Below the pieces are notes generated by a model. That model was given only the letters and a program-made list of their open reading frames with translations, was not told where the DNA came from and did no database searches. The translations under genes and the position numbers were made by a program. This document shows, in pieces, positions 23,596 through 32,514 of a stretch of DNA of 64,000 nucleotides; within the stretch, counting starts at the first letter, position 1; each line of letters begins with the position of its first letter. Location of the stretch: assembly GCA_963691835.1 (NCBI GenBank), contig OY829383.1, forward strand, positions 3,782,001 to 3,846,000, given 5' to 3'. Source of the DNA: G963691835 sp963691835 (lineage in GTDB: Bacteria; Pseudomonadota; Alphaproteobacteria; Thalassobaculales; Thalassobaculaceae).

Positions 23596-23639
23596 CGGCT
23601 CGCACTCATTCCGCGGGGGCACGAGCGTCCGAGCACGGG

Positions 23640-23745
23640 GGTAGGGGGGGCAAATCTCTGGGGCCTTTGCCACCTGGGACCGGCTGGGGGGTCACGTGTG
23701 CGCGATTGCACATAGAAATTTGGGAAATTTCAATGTGCAAACCCG
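23640..23745. other. Candidate cos/packaging region
   Basis: The non-coding stretch between the HNH and terminase genes has a G7 run followed by CAAATCTCTGGGG, a layout I recall at cos sites of HNH/P27-terminase phages, and a 35-bp inverted repeat at 23706-23740 (16-bp arms TTGCACATAGAAATTT, one mismatch, 3-nt loop). The latter could be the terminase-binding site. Confidence 0.45.
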
Positions 23746-23779
23746 CTAGATCGGCACAACTGAGGAAGGCAGAGGCGAA

Positions 23780-24169
23780 ATGGGCATTCGAGGAAACAAG
23801 CCTAAGCCAACGATTCTGCACCTTGTAGACGGCACGATGAACGTAACGCGCCACAAGGGAAGAGAGGGAGAGCCGCGACCGGATGGACGACCGATCCGCC
23901 CGAAAAAGCTGCTAAAAAGACAGGCGGAACTCTGGGCTGAGTACGTCGATACGGCGTTTTGGCTGACCAAACACGACGGTCCCAAAGCTCTTGTTTGGGT
24001 CTGCCTTCAGGCCGAGTTCGAGAAAGATCCAGCCGGCATGATTCCCGCCAGAATCGGACAATTGCGGGCGGTCGGCTCGGAGCTTGGCCTCGACCCCGCC
24101 AGCAGAGCCCGAATGGGTGGCTCGGGCTCTAGTAAGCCCAAGAGCAAGGAAGACGAATTCTTTGACTGA
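23780..24169 (+). CDS. Terminase small subunit (P27 family)
   Basis: 129 residues starting MGIRGNKPKPTILHLVDGTM, the typical P27-family opening; helical middle, and a Gly/Ser/Lys-rich acidic tail. It recognises the packaging site and recruits the large subunit. It follows the candidate cos region and overlaps the large-subunit start by 8 bp. Confidence 0.88.
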   Translation: MGIRGNKPKPTILHLVDGTMNVTRHKGREGEPRPDGRPIRPKKLLKRQAELWAEYVDTAFWLTKHDGPKALVWVCLQAEFEKDPAGMIPARIGQLRAVGSELGLDPASRARMGGSGSSKPKSKEDEFFD

Positions 24170-25865
24170 CGACGCCATCGCGGATCCTGCGACCGATTAC
24201 GCTTCAATGGTTCATTCCGGTGCGGTGATGGCTGGTCCGCACGTGCGTGGCGCGTGCGCGAGACATTTGCGGGATCTTGTCGAAGGCCCAGATCGAGGTT
24301 TGGTTTGGGATCCGGCATCGGCGGCCCGAGCGATCGAATTCTTTCATATGATCCTTCGGCTTAACGGCGGCGAGCATGAGGGGCGTGCGTTCGAGTTGCT
24401 GCCTTGGCAGGCGTTCATCGTCGGCAGCCTTTTCGGATGGAAGGGGGCTGACGGGTATCGCCGGTTCCGGGTTGCCTATATCGAAACCGGAAAGGGGTCA
24501 GGAAAGAGCCCGATCGCGGCTGGTATTGGGCTTCTCGGGCTGACGGCTGACAAGGAACCGCGAGCGGAGGTCTATGCCGCCGCCACCAAGAAGGATCAGG
24601 CAAAGGTCCTGTTCAGGGATGCGGTGGCGATGGTCGAGCAATCGCCGGCATTAACCGACCGGCTCCACATGTCCGGACGGGCGGAAAAAACCAACATCGC
24701 GTTCCCGAAAACGGGCAGTTTCTTCCGTCCGATCAGCACAGAGGAGCGGGGGCGTGGGCAGTCTGGACCCCGGCCCCACATCGCATTACTGGACGAAATT
24801 CACGAGCATCCGACCAACGCGATGGTCGAATTCATGCGCGCTGGTACGAAAGGCAGAACCCAGGCGCTGATTTTCATGATCACGAACAGCGGCTCGGATC
24901 GCACCACGGTTTGCTGGGAGTATCACGACTACGGCGCCAAGGTCTGTGCCGGGGATCTTCAGGATGATTCGTTCTTCGCCTACATCTGCGCCCTGGATGA
25001 AGAGGACGATCCTTTTCGTGATGAGACATGCTGGCCCAAGGCGAACCCATCGCTTGGGGTCACCTTCACAGAAAAGTATCTGCGGGAGCAGGTCACCCAG
25101 GCCTTAGGCATGCCGTCGAAACAGAACCTAGTCCTCCGGCTGAACTTTTGCCGTTGGACGGAGGCCGAGACCGCCTGGATCGGAAAGCAGGTATGGGACG
25201 CGTGTGAAGAGCCGGGCTTGCGGATCGAGGACTTCTACGGGAGCCGTTGTTTCGGCGGCCTGGACCTTTCAGGAAAGAATGACCTGACGGCCCTAGCGCT
25301 GATCTTTGAGCGCGACGGGCGTTTTTACACGTTCATGGAATACTGGACGCCCGGCGACACCTTGATCGACCGCGGGGACCGGGATCGTGTGAACTATGTC
25401 CGGTGGCGGGATGACGGATACCTGACCGCACCGCCTGGAAAGACTGTCAACTATCGCTTTGTCGCGAGCAGGCTGGCGGAGCTGTCTGCCGACTTCGAGT
25501 TCGCGGCCATCGGGTATGACCGTTGGCGGATCGACCTGCTCCGACAGGAGTTAGAAGAGATCGGGGTTGAACTTCCGCTGGTCGAGGTGGGGCAGGGCTT
25601 CAAGGATCAAAGCCCAGCGATCGAGGCGTTGGAAGAGATGATCTTCGCGGAGACGCTGCGAGTAGCACCAACGCCCGTGCTTCGCTGGAACGTTGCGTCT
25701 GCGGCCATTGAGGAAGACGCGGTCGGCAACCGCAAATTCACGAAGCAGAAGGCGACCGGACGCATTGACGGTGCCGTGGCCCTCGCCAACGCCGCAAAGA
25801 TGCTCTCGGAAGACGTGACCGAAGGCTCCTCCGTCTATGAGACGCGGGGCGTCCTCTACATCTGA
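24162..25865 (+). CDS. Terminase large subunit
   Basis: 567 residues from the TTG at 24162. ATPase domain: Walker A ETGKGSGKS at about residue 108, Walker B IALLDEIHEHP at about 208. Nuclease domain: first acidic residue in GGLDLSGKNDLTAL (about 363) and later FAAIGYDRWRIDLL. HK97-type packaging motor that cuts and pumps DNA into the prohead. The upstream ATG at 24084 would overlap the small subunit too far. Confidence 0.95.
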   Translation: MTDDAIADPATDYASMVHSGAVMAGPHVRGACARHLRDLVEGPDRGLVWDPASAARAIEFFHMILRLNGGEHEGRAFELLPWQAFIVGSLFGWKGADGYRRFRVAYIETGKGSGKSPIAAGIGLLGLTADKEPRAEVYAAATKKDQAKVLFRDAVAMVEQSPALTDRLHMSGRAEKTNIAFPKTGSFFRPISTEERGRGQSGPRPHIALLDEIHEHPTNAMVEFMRAGTKGRTQALIFMITNSGSDRTTVCWEYHDYGAKVCAGDLQDDSFFAYICALDEEDDPFRDETCWPKANPSLGVTFTEKYLREQVTQALGMPSKQNLVLRLNFCRWTEAETAWIGKQVWDACEEPGLRIEDFYGSRCFGGLDLSGKNDLTALALIFERDGRFYTFMEYWTPGDTLIDRGDRDRVNYVRWRDDGYLTAPPGKTVNYRFVASRLAELSADFEFAAIGYDRWRIDLLRQELEEIGVELPLVEVGQGFKDQSPAIEALEEMIFAETLRVAPTPVLRWNVASAAIEEDAVGNRKFTKQKATGRIDGAVALANAAKMLSEDVTEGSSVYETRGVLYI

Positions 25866-25882
25866 GCCGCGGAGGCGCATGA

Positions 25883-27190
25883 ATGCTTGAGCGGCTGACG
25901 AATGCCTATCGCGCGCTGACGGCGAAGTCTTTGGGGACGCAGCAGCACCCCTCACAAATGCTTGAGGCGTTGCTGACCGGTGGTGCGTCGACCGCATCAG
26001 GGCAGCGGGTGAATGAGCGGACGGCGCTGTCGATCTCGACTGTCTACGCGTGCGTTCGGGTGATTTCGGAGGATGTGGCCAAACTGCCCGTGACGGTGTG
26101 GCGGCGGATGGAGGACGGCGGACGGCAGGAGGCGACCGGCCATCCACTGCATGCGATCCTTCGCCGGCCGAACCGCCATATGTCGATCAAGAGCCTGATG
26201 ATGGCGTTGACGGCGGCCTACCAATTCCGGGGTAACGGGATCGCCATCATTCTGCGGGATAACCAGGGGCGACCGACCGGGCTTTGGCCGGTGAACCCAA
26301 GCGTCGTGCAGATCCACGACTCCCCTGAAGGACGGCTGTTCTACTCGGTGACGCGGCGGACCTCGATCGACCGGGCGGTGCTTGCCGGCAAGCCGGAGAT
26401 GATCCCGGACTACGATGTGCTGCACGTTCGGGGGATGACGTTCGACGGCCTGATCGGGATGTCCGCGCTGGCACAGCTGCGCGAGTCCATGGGCATTGCG
26501 ATCGCCGGGGAGAAGTTGTCCGGCAAGATGCTGAAGAACGGCGCCACGCCAGGCGGAACCCTGAACCATCCGGGCAAGCTGACCGATGAGGTGATGGGAC
26601 GGCTCCGCTCAACTTGGAACAGCCGCCATGCGGGTGCGGAGAACGCGGGCAATACGCCGATCCTGGAAGAGGGCATGGAGTTCAAGCCCACCGGCATGTC
26701 CAGCGTGGACGCGCAGTTTCTAGAGCAACGGAAATTCACGATCGAGGAGATCGCCCGGGGCTTTCGTGTGCCACTCCACATGATCGGCATGCTGGACCGG
26801 ATGACCAACAACAACGTCGAGGCGCTGACACGCTCCTACTACGATCAGGCGCTGATGCCGGTACTGGAAGTGCTGGAAGCTGAGCTCGCCCGCGCGTTCA
26901 ACCTGCCCCGAAACCTGTTCGTCGAGTTCGATGTTCGCCGGCTGCTGCGCGCGGACTTCAAGGCCAGACAAGAGGGCCATCGGATCATGTTCAACGGCGG
27001 GGCCCTGTCCCCCAACGAATGGCGGATGACCGAAGGGATGAACCCCACGCCCGGCGGGGCTGTCTACGCCCGCCCATTGAACACCTCGTATGTGGACGCG
27101 GACGGCACCGTCCAGATGGTCACACAGGGCGCGGCCACTCTCAAAGAAGACGACGACAAGGAGGACTCGGAAGATGAGCGAGACAGTTAA
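25883..27190 (+). CDS. Portal protein (HK97 family)
   Basis: 435 residues. Core features include SISTVYACVRVISEDVAKLP, HPLHAILRRPNRHMS, YQFRGNGIAIILRD and GFRVPLHMIGMLDRMTNNNV near residue 295, all typical of HK97-type portals. Forms the dodecameric entry vertex for DNA. The last residues are acidic (KEDDDKEDSEDERDS). Overlaps the protease gene by 17 bp. Confidence 0.94.
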   Translation: MLERLTNAYRALTAKSLGTQQHPSQMLEALLTGGASTASGQRVNERTALSISTVYACVRVISEDVAKLPVTVWRRMEDGGRQEATGHPLHAILRRPNRHMSIKSLMMALTAAYQFRGNGIAIILRDNQGRPTGLWPVNPSVVQIHDSPEGRLFYSVTRRTSIDRAVLAGKPEMIPDYDVLHVRGMTFDGLIGMSALAQLRESMGIAIAGEKLSGKMLKNGATPGGTLNHPGKLTDEVMGRLRSTWNSRHAGAENAGNTPILEEGMEFKPTGMSSVDAQFLEQRKFTIEEIARGFRVPLHMIGMLDRMTNNNVEALTRSYYDQALMPVLEVLEAELARAFNLPRNLFVEFDVRRLLRADFKARQEGHRIMFNGGALSPNEWRMTEGMNPTPGGAVYARPLNTSYVDADGTVQMVTQGAATLKEDDDKEDSEDERDS

Positions 27191-27893
27191 GACCTGGGTC
27201 TCCGGCGTCACAAAGAACCTGGACGGCCGTCGTGTCCGAGTGGTCATGACCGCGGCCAATGAGGATCGGGACGGCGACATCATTGAGACAAAGGGGATCG
27301 ACGTTGCGCAGTACGAGGCAAACCCCGTCGTGCTGTTCAATCATAATCCAAACGAGCCGATCGCGACGGCGCGGGAGATTACCCGCGGCGACTCGTCGAT
27401 GGAGGCGACGATCGAGTTTCCGGAACCGGGGGTGAACCCCAAATCGGACCAGGTTCACGGCCTGATCAAGGCGGGCACCCTGAACGCCGTGTCTGTGCGG
27501 CTGCGGCCCACGAAGGCCATACCGATGGATGACCGCGCCCCCTGGCTTGGGAAGCGGTACATGGAGTCCGAACTTCTCGAGTTATCGGTGGTCTCCATCC
27601 CCGCGAACCCGGCGGCGCAGATCATCGAGCGCTCCACCGGTGACTTGAGCGGCTTGGACCAGATCGACTTGGCCATCCGCAACCTCGCGGCCATTCGGGC
27701 ATCAAAGGACGTGGCGCCGGAAGCGGACGAGCCCACGTCGGAGCCGGTTGAACTAGTCGAAGCGGTTCCGGAAGACGTGGTCGAAGAGCCGGCGGCGGAG
27801 CCGGTCAAGTCAGAGGGCCCGGACATCGCAGCCGCGCGGCGGGCAGAGATCCGAAAAGCCGAGATCCGGTTGAGAGAGATCGCCGTCGGCTGA
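27174..27893 (+). CDS. Prohead maturation protease (HK97 family)
   Basis: 239 residues from the ATG at 27174 with GGAGG upstream. Herpesvirus-assemblin-like fold: catalytic His in VVLFNHNPNEPIATA and Ser in LNAVSVRLRPT. It cleaves the capsid delta-domain inside the prohead. The C-terminal 60 residues are acidic and Ala/Pro-rich. Confidence 0.92.
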   Translation: MSETVKTWVSGVTKNLDGRRVRVVMTAANEDRDGDIIETKGIDVAQYEANPVVLFNHNPNEPIATAREITRGDSSMEATIEFPEPGVNPKSDQVHGLIKAGTLNAVSVRLRPTKAIPMDDRAPWLGKRYMESELLELSVVSIPANPAAQIIERSTGDLSGLDQIDLAIRNLAAIRASKDVAPEADEPTSEPVELVEAVPEDVVEEPAAEPVKSEGPDIAAARRAEIRKAEIRLREIAVG

Positions 27894-27928
27894 CGGCAAC
27901 CGAGTGCCACCGCCGCCTGGCGGGCACG

Positions 27929-27949
27929 GGCCGGAAGTCCGGCCTTTTT
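27929..27949 (+). terminator. Intrinsic terminator before the capsid gene
   Basis: Stem GGCCGGA/TCCGGCC with a 2-nt loop followed by TTTTT. Placed between protease and major capsid genes; it may separate low and high expression or act as an mRNA stabiliser. Confidence 0.75.
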
Positions 27950-27973
27950 CAACTCCGAAAACAGGAGAGTGAG

Positions 27974-29323
27974 ATGAATCTCGCGGAACTCCGCCAGGCG
28001 CACGCCTCGGCGGTCAAAAAGATGGCTGTGGCCAACGACGATATCGCGAAGGCCGAAGCCGAGGTGACGAAGGCGGCCGATGGCGCCTCGGATGACCAAA
28101 AGAAGTCGGTCACCGACGCGGTGAAGGCCTATGAGGCGGCCAAGAAGGAGGCCAATGACCTCGCCGCCAAAATCGAGCGTGAGCAGGATATCGAAAAGGC
28201 ACAGGCGCAAGCGGCCACACCTCGTGAGGTTCCGGAAGGCTCCCTTGCGCCGGCCATGCCGAAGAAGAGCGTTTCGGCGGAGGAGCGAAAAGAGGCCTCT
28301 ACCCGCCTGATGATGGCGGGCGTGATCGCCAAACACACCGGGGGGGAGGTTCAGCCGGAAGAGTGGATTGAGAAATCCTACGGTTCCGACGCGCTGGACG
28401 TGATCAAGGCGACCCAGCAACTGACCGATGCTGCGACCGGCGGAAATCTATCTCTGCCGGATTTCGCGGAAACGATCATCGAAGGCCTGGATAACATGGC
28501 CGTGGTCCGGCGGATGCGCCCCCAGACCTTGACGGTTCCGGGGAGCCTGATCCTGCCTTCCGAGATCAGCGCGCCGTCCGGCTCGTGGCTTACGGAGAAC
28601 GCTGTGCCTGAGCCCGGCAACTTCACCTTCGGGGATATTCGCCTTGATCCGAAGCGGCTTGCCGTCGAGGTGGTCGTCTCGCGAAAGCTGCTTGATCAGG
28701 CGGCGCGGGGTGGCGCTGCCGTTCGCAATCTTCAGGGCTACCTGGTGCGCCGGATGCAGGAAAAGTTGGCCGTGAATGAGGATGCCGGCTTCCTGCGGGG
28801 CAGCGGCACTGACAACACGCCCACGGGCCTTCGATCGCAGGTCGACCCGGGGCATGTGAATGCGATCTCCGGAACTGCCTCCAACCAGATTGAGGCGGAT
28901 CTTCGGAGCTGTGTCACTCGCCTGCAAGAGGCGAACATCATGATCCAGGGCGGGAACTGGATCATGCCGCCGCGGACCCGGGCCTATCTGGCGGATCTGC
29001 GCGATCCAAACGGGAACAAGATCTACCCGTCGATCGATCAGAACGGGACCCTGCACGGGTACCCGGTCCTGATGACCAACCAGGTGCCCACCAATCTCAA
29101 CGGCTCGGATACGGAGATCATGTTCTTCGACGGGCCGTCGATCATCATCGGAAATGACAGCGATGCCGTCGTCCGCACCTCCATTGAGGGCAGCTATCAG
29201 TCGGGCGGCGTTCATCATTCGCTGATCCAGAAGAACGAGATGTTGATCCACATCGAACTGGCGGCCGACATCAAGATGGAGCGGCCACAGGCGGGCTCCA
29301 TCCTGACCGACGTCAGCTACTAA
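27974..29323 (+). CDS. Major capsid protein (HK97 fold)
   Basis: 449 residues. Residues 1-110 are a coiled-coil scaffolding delta-domain (Lys/Glu/Ala-rich helix), presumably removed by the protease. The rest carries HK97-fold signatures: GGNLSLPDFAETIIEGLDNM, GSWLTENAVPEPGNFTFGDI, and the late segment MFFDGPSIIIGNDSDAVVRT. Terminators on both sides (27929 and 29331) set the gene apart as a high-level transcript. Confidence 0.95.
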   Translation: MNLAELRQAHASAVKKMAVANDDIAKAEAEVTKAADGASDDQKKSVTDAVKAYEAAKKEANDLAAKIEREQDIEKAQAQAATPREVPEGSLAPAMPKKSVSAEERKEASTRLMMAGVIAKHTGGEVQPEEWIEKSYGSDALDVIKATQQLTDAATGGNLSLPDFAETIIEGLDNMAVVRRMRPQTLTVPGSLILPSEISAPSGSWLTENAVPEPGNFTFGDIRLDPKRLAVEVVVSRKLLDQAARGGAAVRNLQGYLVRRMQEKLAVNEDAGFLRGSGTDNTPTGLRSQVDPGHVNAISGTASNQIEADLRSCVTRLQEANIMIQGGNWIMPPRTRAYLADLRDPNGNKIYPSIDQNGTLHGYPVLMTNQVPTNLNGSDTEIMFFDGPSIIIGNDSDAVVRTSIEGSYQSGGVHHSLIQKNEMLIHIELAADIKMERPQAGSILTDVSY

Positions 29324-29330
29324 GGAATGC

Positions 29331-29366
29331 GAAAGGCCCGGCGCCCATCAGGTGCTGGGCCTTTTC
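29331..29366 (+). terminator. Intrinsic terminator after the capsid gene
   Basis: Stem of about 14 bp (AAAGGCCC...GGGCCTTTT) closing on a short loop, then a T-tract. Read-through is needed for downstream structural genes. Confidence 0.75.
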
Positions 29367-29390
29367 AGTCTCAAACATAGGAGAAAGACA

Positions 29391-29861
29391 ATGCACGCTT
29401 CCATGAGCGATGCGGGCGCGAATTTGGGCGCCCGATTTTCCGTCCTGAATGTCTCCGCGACCGCGGGCGCTGCCGGCGACAACACCGAGGTCGATGGTGC
29501 GTGGGTTGACCGCCTCGGCTTCGGCTCCATGAAGGTGGCCATTCCTTTCAGCGTAACGCTGGGAGATGGCGAGACCCTCTCGATCGCGGCGAACATGCAG
29601 ACTGCTTCGGACGCATCGGGGACCGGAGCCCAGGACTACGCGACTGCACTTCCCGCTACGACGGTGGCAACCGGTGCGGCTGGTGGGTCCACCGAAACGG
29701 GGGTTGTTGAGATGGACGTCGACCTGTCCAGCGCCGGCCCGTTTGTCCGCGTCCAGTTCACGCCAAGTTTTTCAGCCGGCGGAGCGGATAACGCCGATCT
29801 GGCCGCCGTCTACATCGTGACCGGTGCCACCGATAACCCGGTCACCAGTTCCCTCATTTAA
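29391..29861 (+). CDS. Probable head decoration/structural protein, 156 aa
   Basis: ATG at 29391. Gly/Ala/Thr-rich and beta-strand dominated (KVAIPFSVTLGDGETLSIAA; GPFVRVQFTPSFSAGG), like virion surface proteins. Position directly behind the major capsid gene fits a decoration or minor head protein. No family recognised. Confidence 0.6.
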   Translation: MHASMSDAGANLGARFSVLNVSATAGAAGDNTEVDGAWVDRLGFGSMKVAIPFSVTLGDGETLSIAANMQTASDASGTGAQDYATALPATTVATGAAGGSTETGVVEMDVDLSSAGPFVRVQFTPSFSAGGADNADLAAVYIVTGATDNPVTSSLI

Positions 29862-29904
29862 CGCAAGAAGGGGGCGGCGGGGTTAGTGCCCCGCCGATGC
29901 TGCC

Positions 29905-30141
29905 ATGAAAGTCATAAAGTTCGTGCGCCCTCATGTTCCGTACCTTGCGGGTGAGACGGCGGGGTTCAAAAAGGCCGAGGCCGATGCCCTAATCAAAAAA
30001 GGTGTCGCTGTGAGTGTCGACAGTACGCCCCCTGCTGATAGCGCCCCGCCGCAAATGCAGGCGTCGGATGTGGGTGTGGCGGTGAAGGAGACTGATCCCA
30101 AACCGGCAAAGTCACCCCAACCCAAGGCATCGAAGAAGTGA
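29905..30141 (+). CDS. Small phage head-region protein, 78 aa
   Basis: MKVIKFVRPHVPYLAGETAG at the N-terminus resembles short head-region proteins whose first 40 residues form a small beta-hairpin/helix unit. The C-terminal half is Pro/Lys-rich and disordered. Stop shares bases with the GTG start of the connector gene. Confidence 0.6.
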   Translation: MKVIKFVRPHVPYLAGETAGFKKAEADALIKKGVAVSVDSTPPADSAPPQMQASDVGVAVKETDPKPAKSPQPKASKK

Positions 30142-30737
30142 CCTACACATTGCTCACGCCCCCGGTGGCGCTCCCGGTTACGACCAAAGAGGTGAACGAT
30201 CACCTCAAGGTTGGGGATGAGCCTCCGGACCAGGTGCACATCAAGGCTCTAACCCGAACGGCTGTGAGCTATCTTGATGGGCGGGATGGGTACCTCGGAC
30301 GGGCTGTCATGAGCCAGACATGGACCAAGACGTTTCATTCGTTCGAAGACCCATTAACCCTCCTTCCTCATCTGACCCTCCGCCTTCTGCCGGTCACCTC
30401 GATCGTTTCGATCAAGTACATGGATCCGGCCGGCACGGTGCAGACGCTGCCTGCAGCGGACTACACACTAACGAATATCGGTGGGTGGCCCACCGTGGTG
30501 CCCGGTTACGGCAAGTCATGGCCTATGACGCGGGACCACGTCGACGTTGTGACCGTGACGTTCAGCGCCGGGTCGGCTGAGGCGCCGCCGGCCGCGATCA
30601 AGCAAGCCGTCCTTTTGTTGGTTGGGCATTGGTACAAGAACCCTGTCGCCGTCAGCGATGGGGGCAGCGTGCCAGTGGAGATGCCGTTTGGCGTCAAGGC
30701 GCTGTTGGCCCCCTATCGGGTGCGAGGCTTCGTATGA
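30138..30737 (+). CDS. Head-tail connector (gp6-like adaptor)
   Basis: 199 residues, GTG start. Pattern VTTKEVNDHLKVGDEPPDQV then AVSYLDGRDGYLGRAVMSQT and the C-terminal helix AAIKQAVLLLVGHWYKNPVA define the HK97 gp6-like adaptor family, which forms the ring under the portal. Coupled by overlap to its neighbours. Confidence 0.88.
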   Translation: MTYTLLTPPVALPVTTKEVNDHLKVGDEPPDQVHIKALTRTAVSYLDGRDGYLGRAVMSQTWTKTFHSFEDPLTLLPHLTLRLLPVTSIVSIKYMDPAGTVQTLPAADYTLTNIGGWPTVVPGYGKSWPMTRDHVDVVTVTFSAGSAEAPPAAIKQAVLLLVGHWYKNPVAVSDGGSVPVEMPFGVKALLAPYRVRGFV

Positions 30738-31066
30738 GGGGGATGCAGCCCGGCCGGCTGACCGAGTACGTCACCATCCAACGAGCATCGTCGGACGTGG
30801 ACGACGAGGGTGGTGAGATCGATGTTGTTGAGGACGTCGCTCGGGTGTGGGCGGAAATCCGGCCGCTAAGTGGCCGCGAGCGGATGCAGGCTGGGCAGAT
30901 CGCCGCGCCAGCCAACTACCGAATGACGATCTACCGGCGCGATGACCTGACGGAAGACATGAGCGTCGTGTGGGGCAAACACACCCTCAACATCGCCTTT
31001 ATCGGCCGAACCAGTCAGATGGAGCGGTTTATGAGCCTTGACTTGATCATGGGAGTGCCGACATGA
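30734..31066 (+). CDS. Head closure/stopper protein (Phage_H_T_join type)
   Basis: 110 residues from the ATG at 30734. RLTEYVTIQRASSDVDDEGG and VWAEIRPLSGRERMQAGQIA are typical of the SPP1 gp16-like stopper family that seals the DNA channel. ATGA overlap with the adaptor gene. Confidence 0.85.
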   Translation: MRGMQPGRLTEYVTIQRASSDVDDEGGEIDVVEDVARVWAEIRPLSGRERMQAGQIAAPANYRMTIYRRDDLTEDMSVVWGKHTLNIAFIGRTSQMERFMSLDLIMGVPT

Positions 31067-31560
31067 GCTCCGGTATCCGCGGGGTAACCAAACTGCGCCG
31101 CACGTTCCGCCGTTTGGAAAAGGAAACTGTGGAGCCGGTCCGCAAGGCCCTGCGCGACGGGGCGGAGGCGATCAAGCTCGACGCCGTGGCCCGTGCGCCG
31201 ATCGATGACGGCGATCTGGTGCGCGCGATCGACCACAAGATCTCTTCGGACGGCTTGACCGTCGTCATCGGCCCGGGAGCCAAGGCCGCGGAAATCGTGC
31301 GTCGGCAGCGCGGATCCGCATTCGCCACCCGAACGGCGGATCGCCCGGTACGCTTGTCCGCTCGGAACAAAGACCTGCTGTGGCAGTTCTACAAAGGCTA
31401 TTGGCACGAGTTCGGGACCAAGGGATCGCCGAAGCACAACATCCCGCCGATGGCCGCCAGGCCATTCATGGGCCCGGCGTACCGAGTGAATGAAGGGTAC
31501 CTGAAAGCCGAGGTATCACGGGCGGTGAAGGCCGCGCTCGCCCGTGCTGTGCGGGGCTAG
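31063..31560 (+). CDS. HK97-gp10-like tail completion protein
   Basis: 165 residues. KALRDGAEAIKLDAVARAPI and the C-terminal HEFGTKGSPKHNIPPMAARP are the gp10-family hallmarks. Functions at the head-tail interface. Overlaps the stopper gene by 4 bp. Confidence 0.88.
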   Translation: MSSGIRGVTKLRRTFRRLEKETVEPVRKALRDGAEAIKLDAVARAPIDDGDLVRAIDHKISSDGLTVVIGPGAKAAEIVRRQRGSAFATRTADRPVRLSARNKDLLWQFYKGYWHEFGTKGSPKHNIPPMAARPFMGPAYRVNEGYLKAEVSRAVKAALARAVRG

Positions 31561-31563
31561 GCG

Positions 31564-31950
31564 ATGGTTGACCGCTTCGGCGCGGCTCGGAAGGCTGTCT
31601 ACCAGGCGCTCCACGATGGGATATCCGTGCCCGTCTATGCCGGGACCGCACCACAGAGGGCCGAGTATCCATATGTCACCATCGACCAGTTCGACGTTTC
31701 CGACGCGAGTGGTCTGACCGCCCCCCGCGACCGGTTGTTTGTGAATCTCACCGTATGGTCCACAAAACGAGGCCATAGTGAGGTCGGCGCAATCCTTGAG
31801 CTGATCCAACAGACGCTCCACCGGAAGCGCTTGCCAATGGACGAGGGGTGCATGGTCAAGATGACCATCCGGTCCCGCGTAACCCGCCCGGATGCAGACG
31901 GTGAGTCCTTCATGGGCACCGTCGTGGCCGAGGCTGTCCTTCAGAACTGA
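31564..31950 (+). CDS. Tail terminator-like protein (DUF3168)
   Basis: 128 residues. The AARKAVYQALHDGISVPVYA start and YPYVTIDQFDVSDAS with a later HSEVGAILELIQQTL fit the DUF3168 family, structural relatives of the lambda gpU tail terminator. Caps the tail tube at its final length. Confidence 0.85.
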   Translation: MVDRFGAARKAVYQALHDGISVPVYAGTAPQRAEYPYVTIDQFDVSDASGLTAPRDRLFVNLTVWSTKRGHSEVGAILELIQQTLHRKRLPMDEGCMVKMTIRSRVTRPDADGESFMGTVVAEAVLQN

Positions 31951-32033
31951 CAAGACCTCCAAAACGGAGTTGCGCCCATCCCGCGCCTTGGGCAAGCGCA
32001 TCCGGCCGTCATTGGCCGAAACACTAGGAGTCC

Positions 32034-32501
32034 ATGAAAATGGCTGTTGATAGCAATGCCGGAACCAAGGTGTTCATCGGCGCGGTGGCGGCGGACACGG
32101 TCGTCGATAAAGACGGGTTCGAAGCTCTGTCCTATGTCGAGATTGGCGAGATCGAGAGCGCGGGCGGTTTCGGCGACACCGCATCGACTCAGAACTTCAC
32201 GGCACTGAGCGACCGCCGGGTCCGGAAGATCAAGACGACTTTCGACGCCGGAACGATGGACATCACGTGCGGATACGATCCGAGCGACGCCGGGCAGAAC
32301 GCGCTCCGAGCCGCACTGCTGTCGGACGACAACTACGCCATCAAGATCGAGTTCGACGACGGCACAAGCTCGGGCACGACCTTCTATTATCGGGGCCTGG
32401 TTACCTCGGCGAACATCGACTCGGGTAATGCGGAGAACGTCATCCGCCAGACCTTCCAGGTCCAACTCAACAGCGCGGTTGTTCAGGTCGCGGCCGCCTG
32501 A
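32034..32501 (+). CDS. Major tail tube protein
   Basis: 155 residues (MAVDSNAGT at 32040 is an alternative start). Sequence pattern KVFIGAVAADTVVDKDGFEA, IGEIESAGGFGDTASTQNFT and RKIKTTFDAGTMDITCGYDP matches siphophage tail tube proteins with a beta-sandwich fold. Forms the stacked hexamer rings of the tail. Confidence 0.88.
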   Translation: MKMAVDSNAGTKVFIGAVAADTVVDKDGFEALSYVEIGEIESAGGFGDTASTQNFTALSDRRVRKIKTTFDAGTMDITCGYDPSDAGQNALRAALLSDDNYAIKIEFDDGTSSGTTFYYRGLVTSANIDSGNAENVIRQTFQVQLNSAVVQVAAA

Positions 32502-32514
32502 TTGGAGATCAGCA

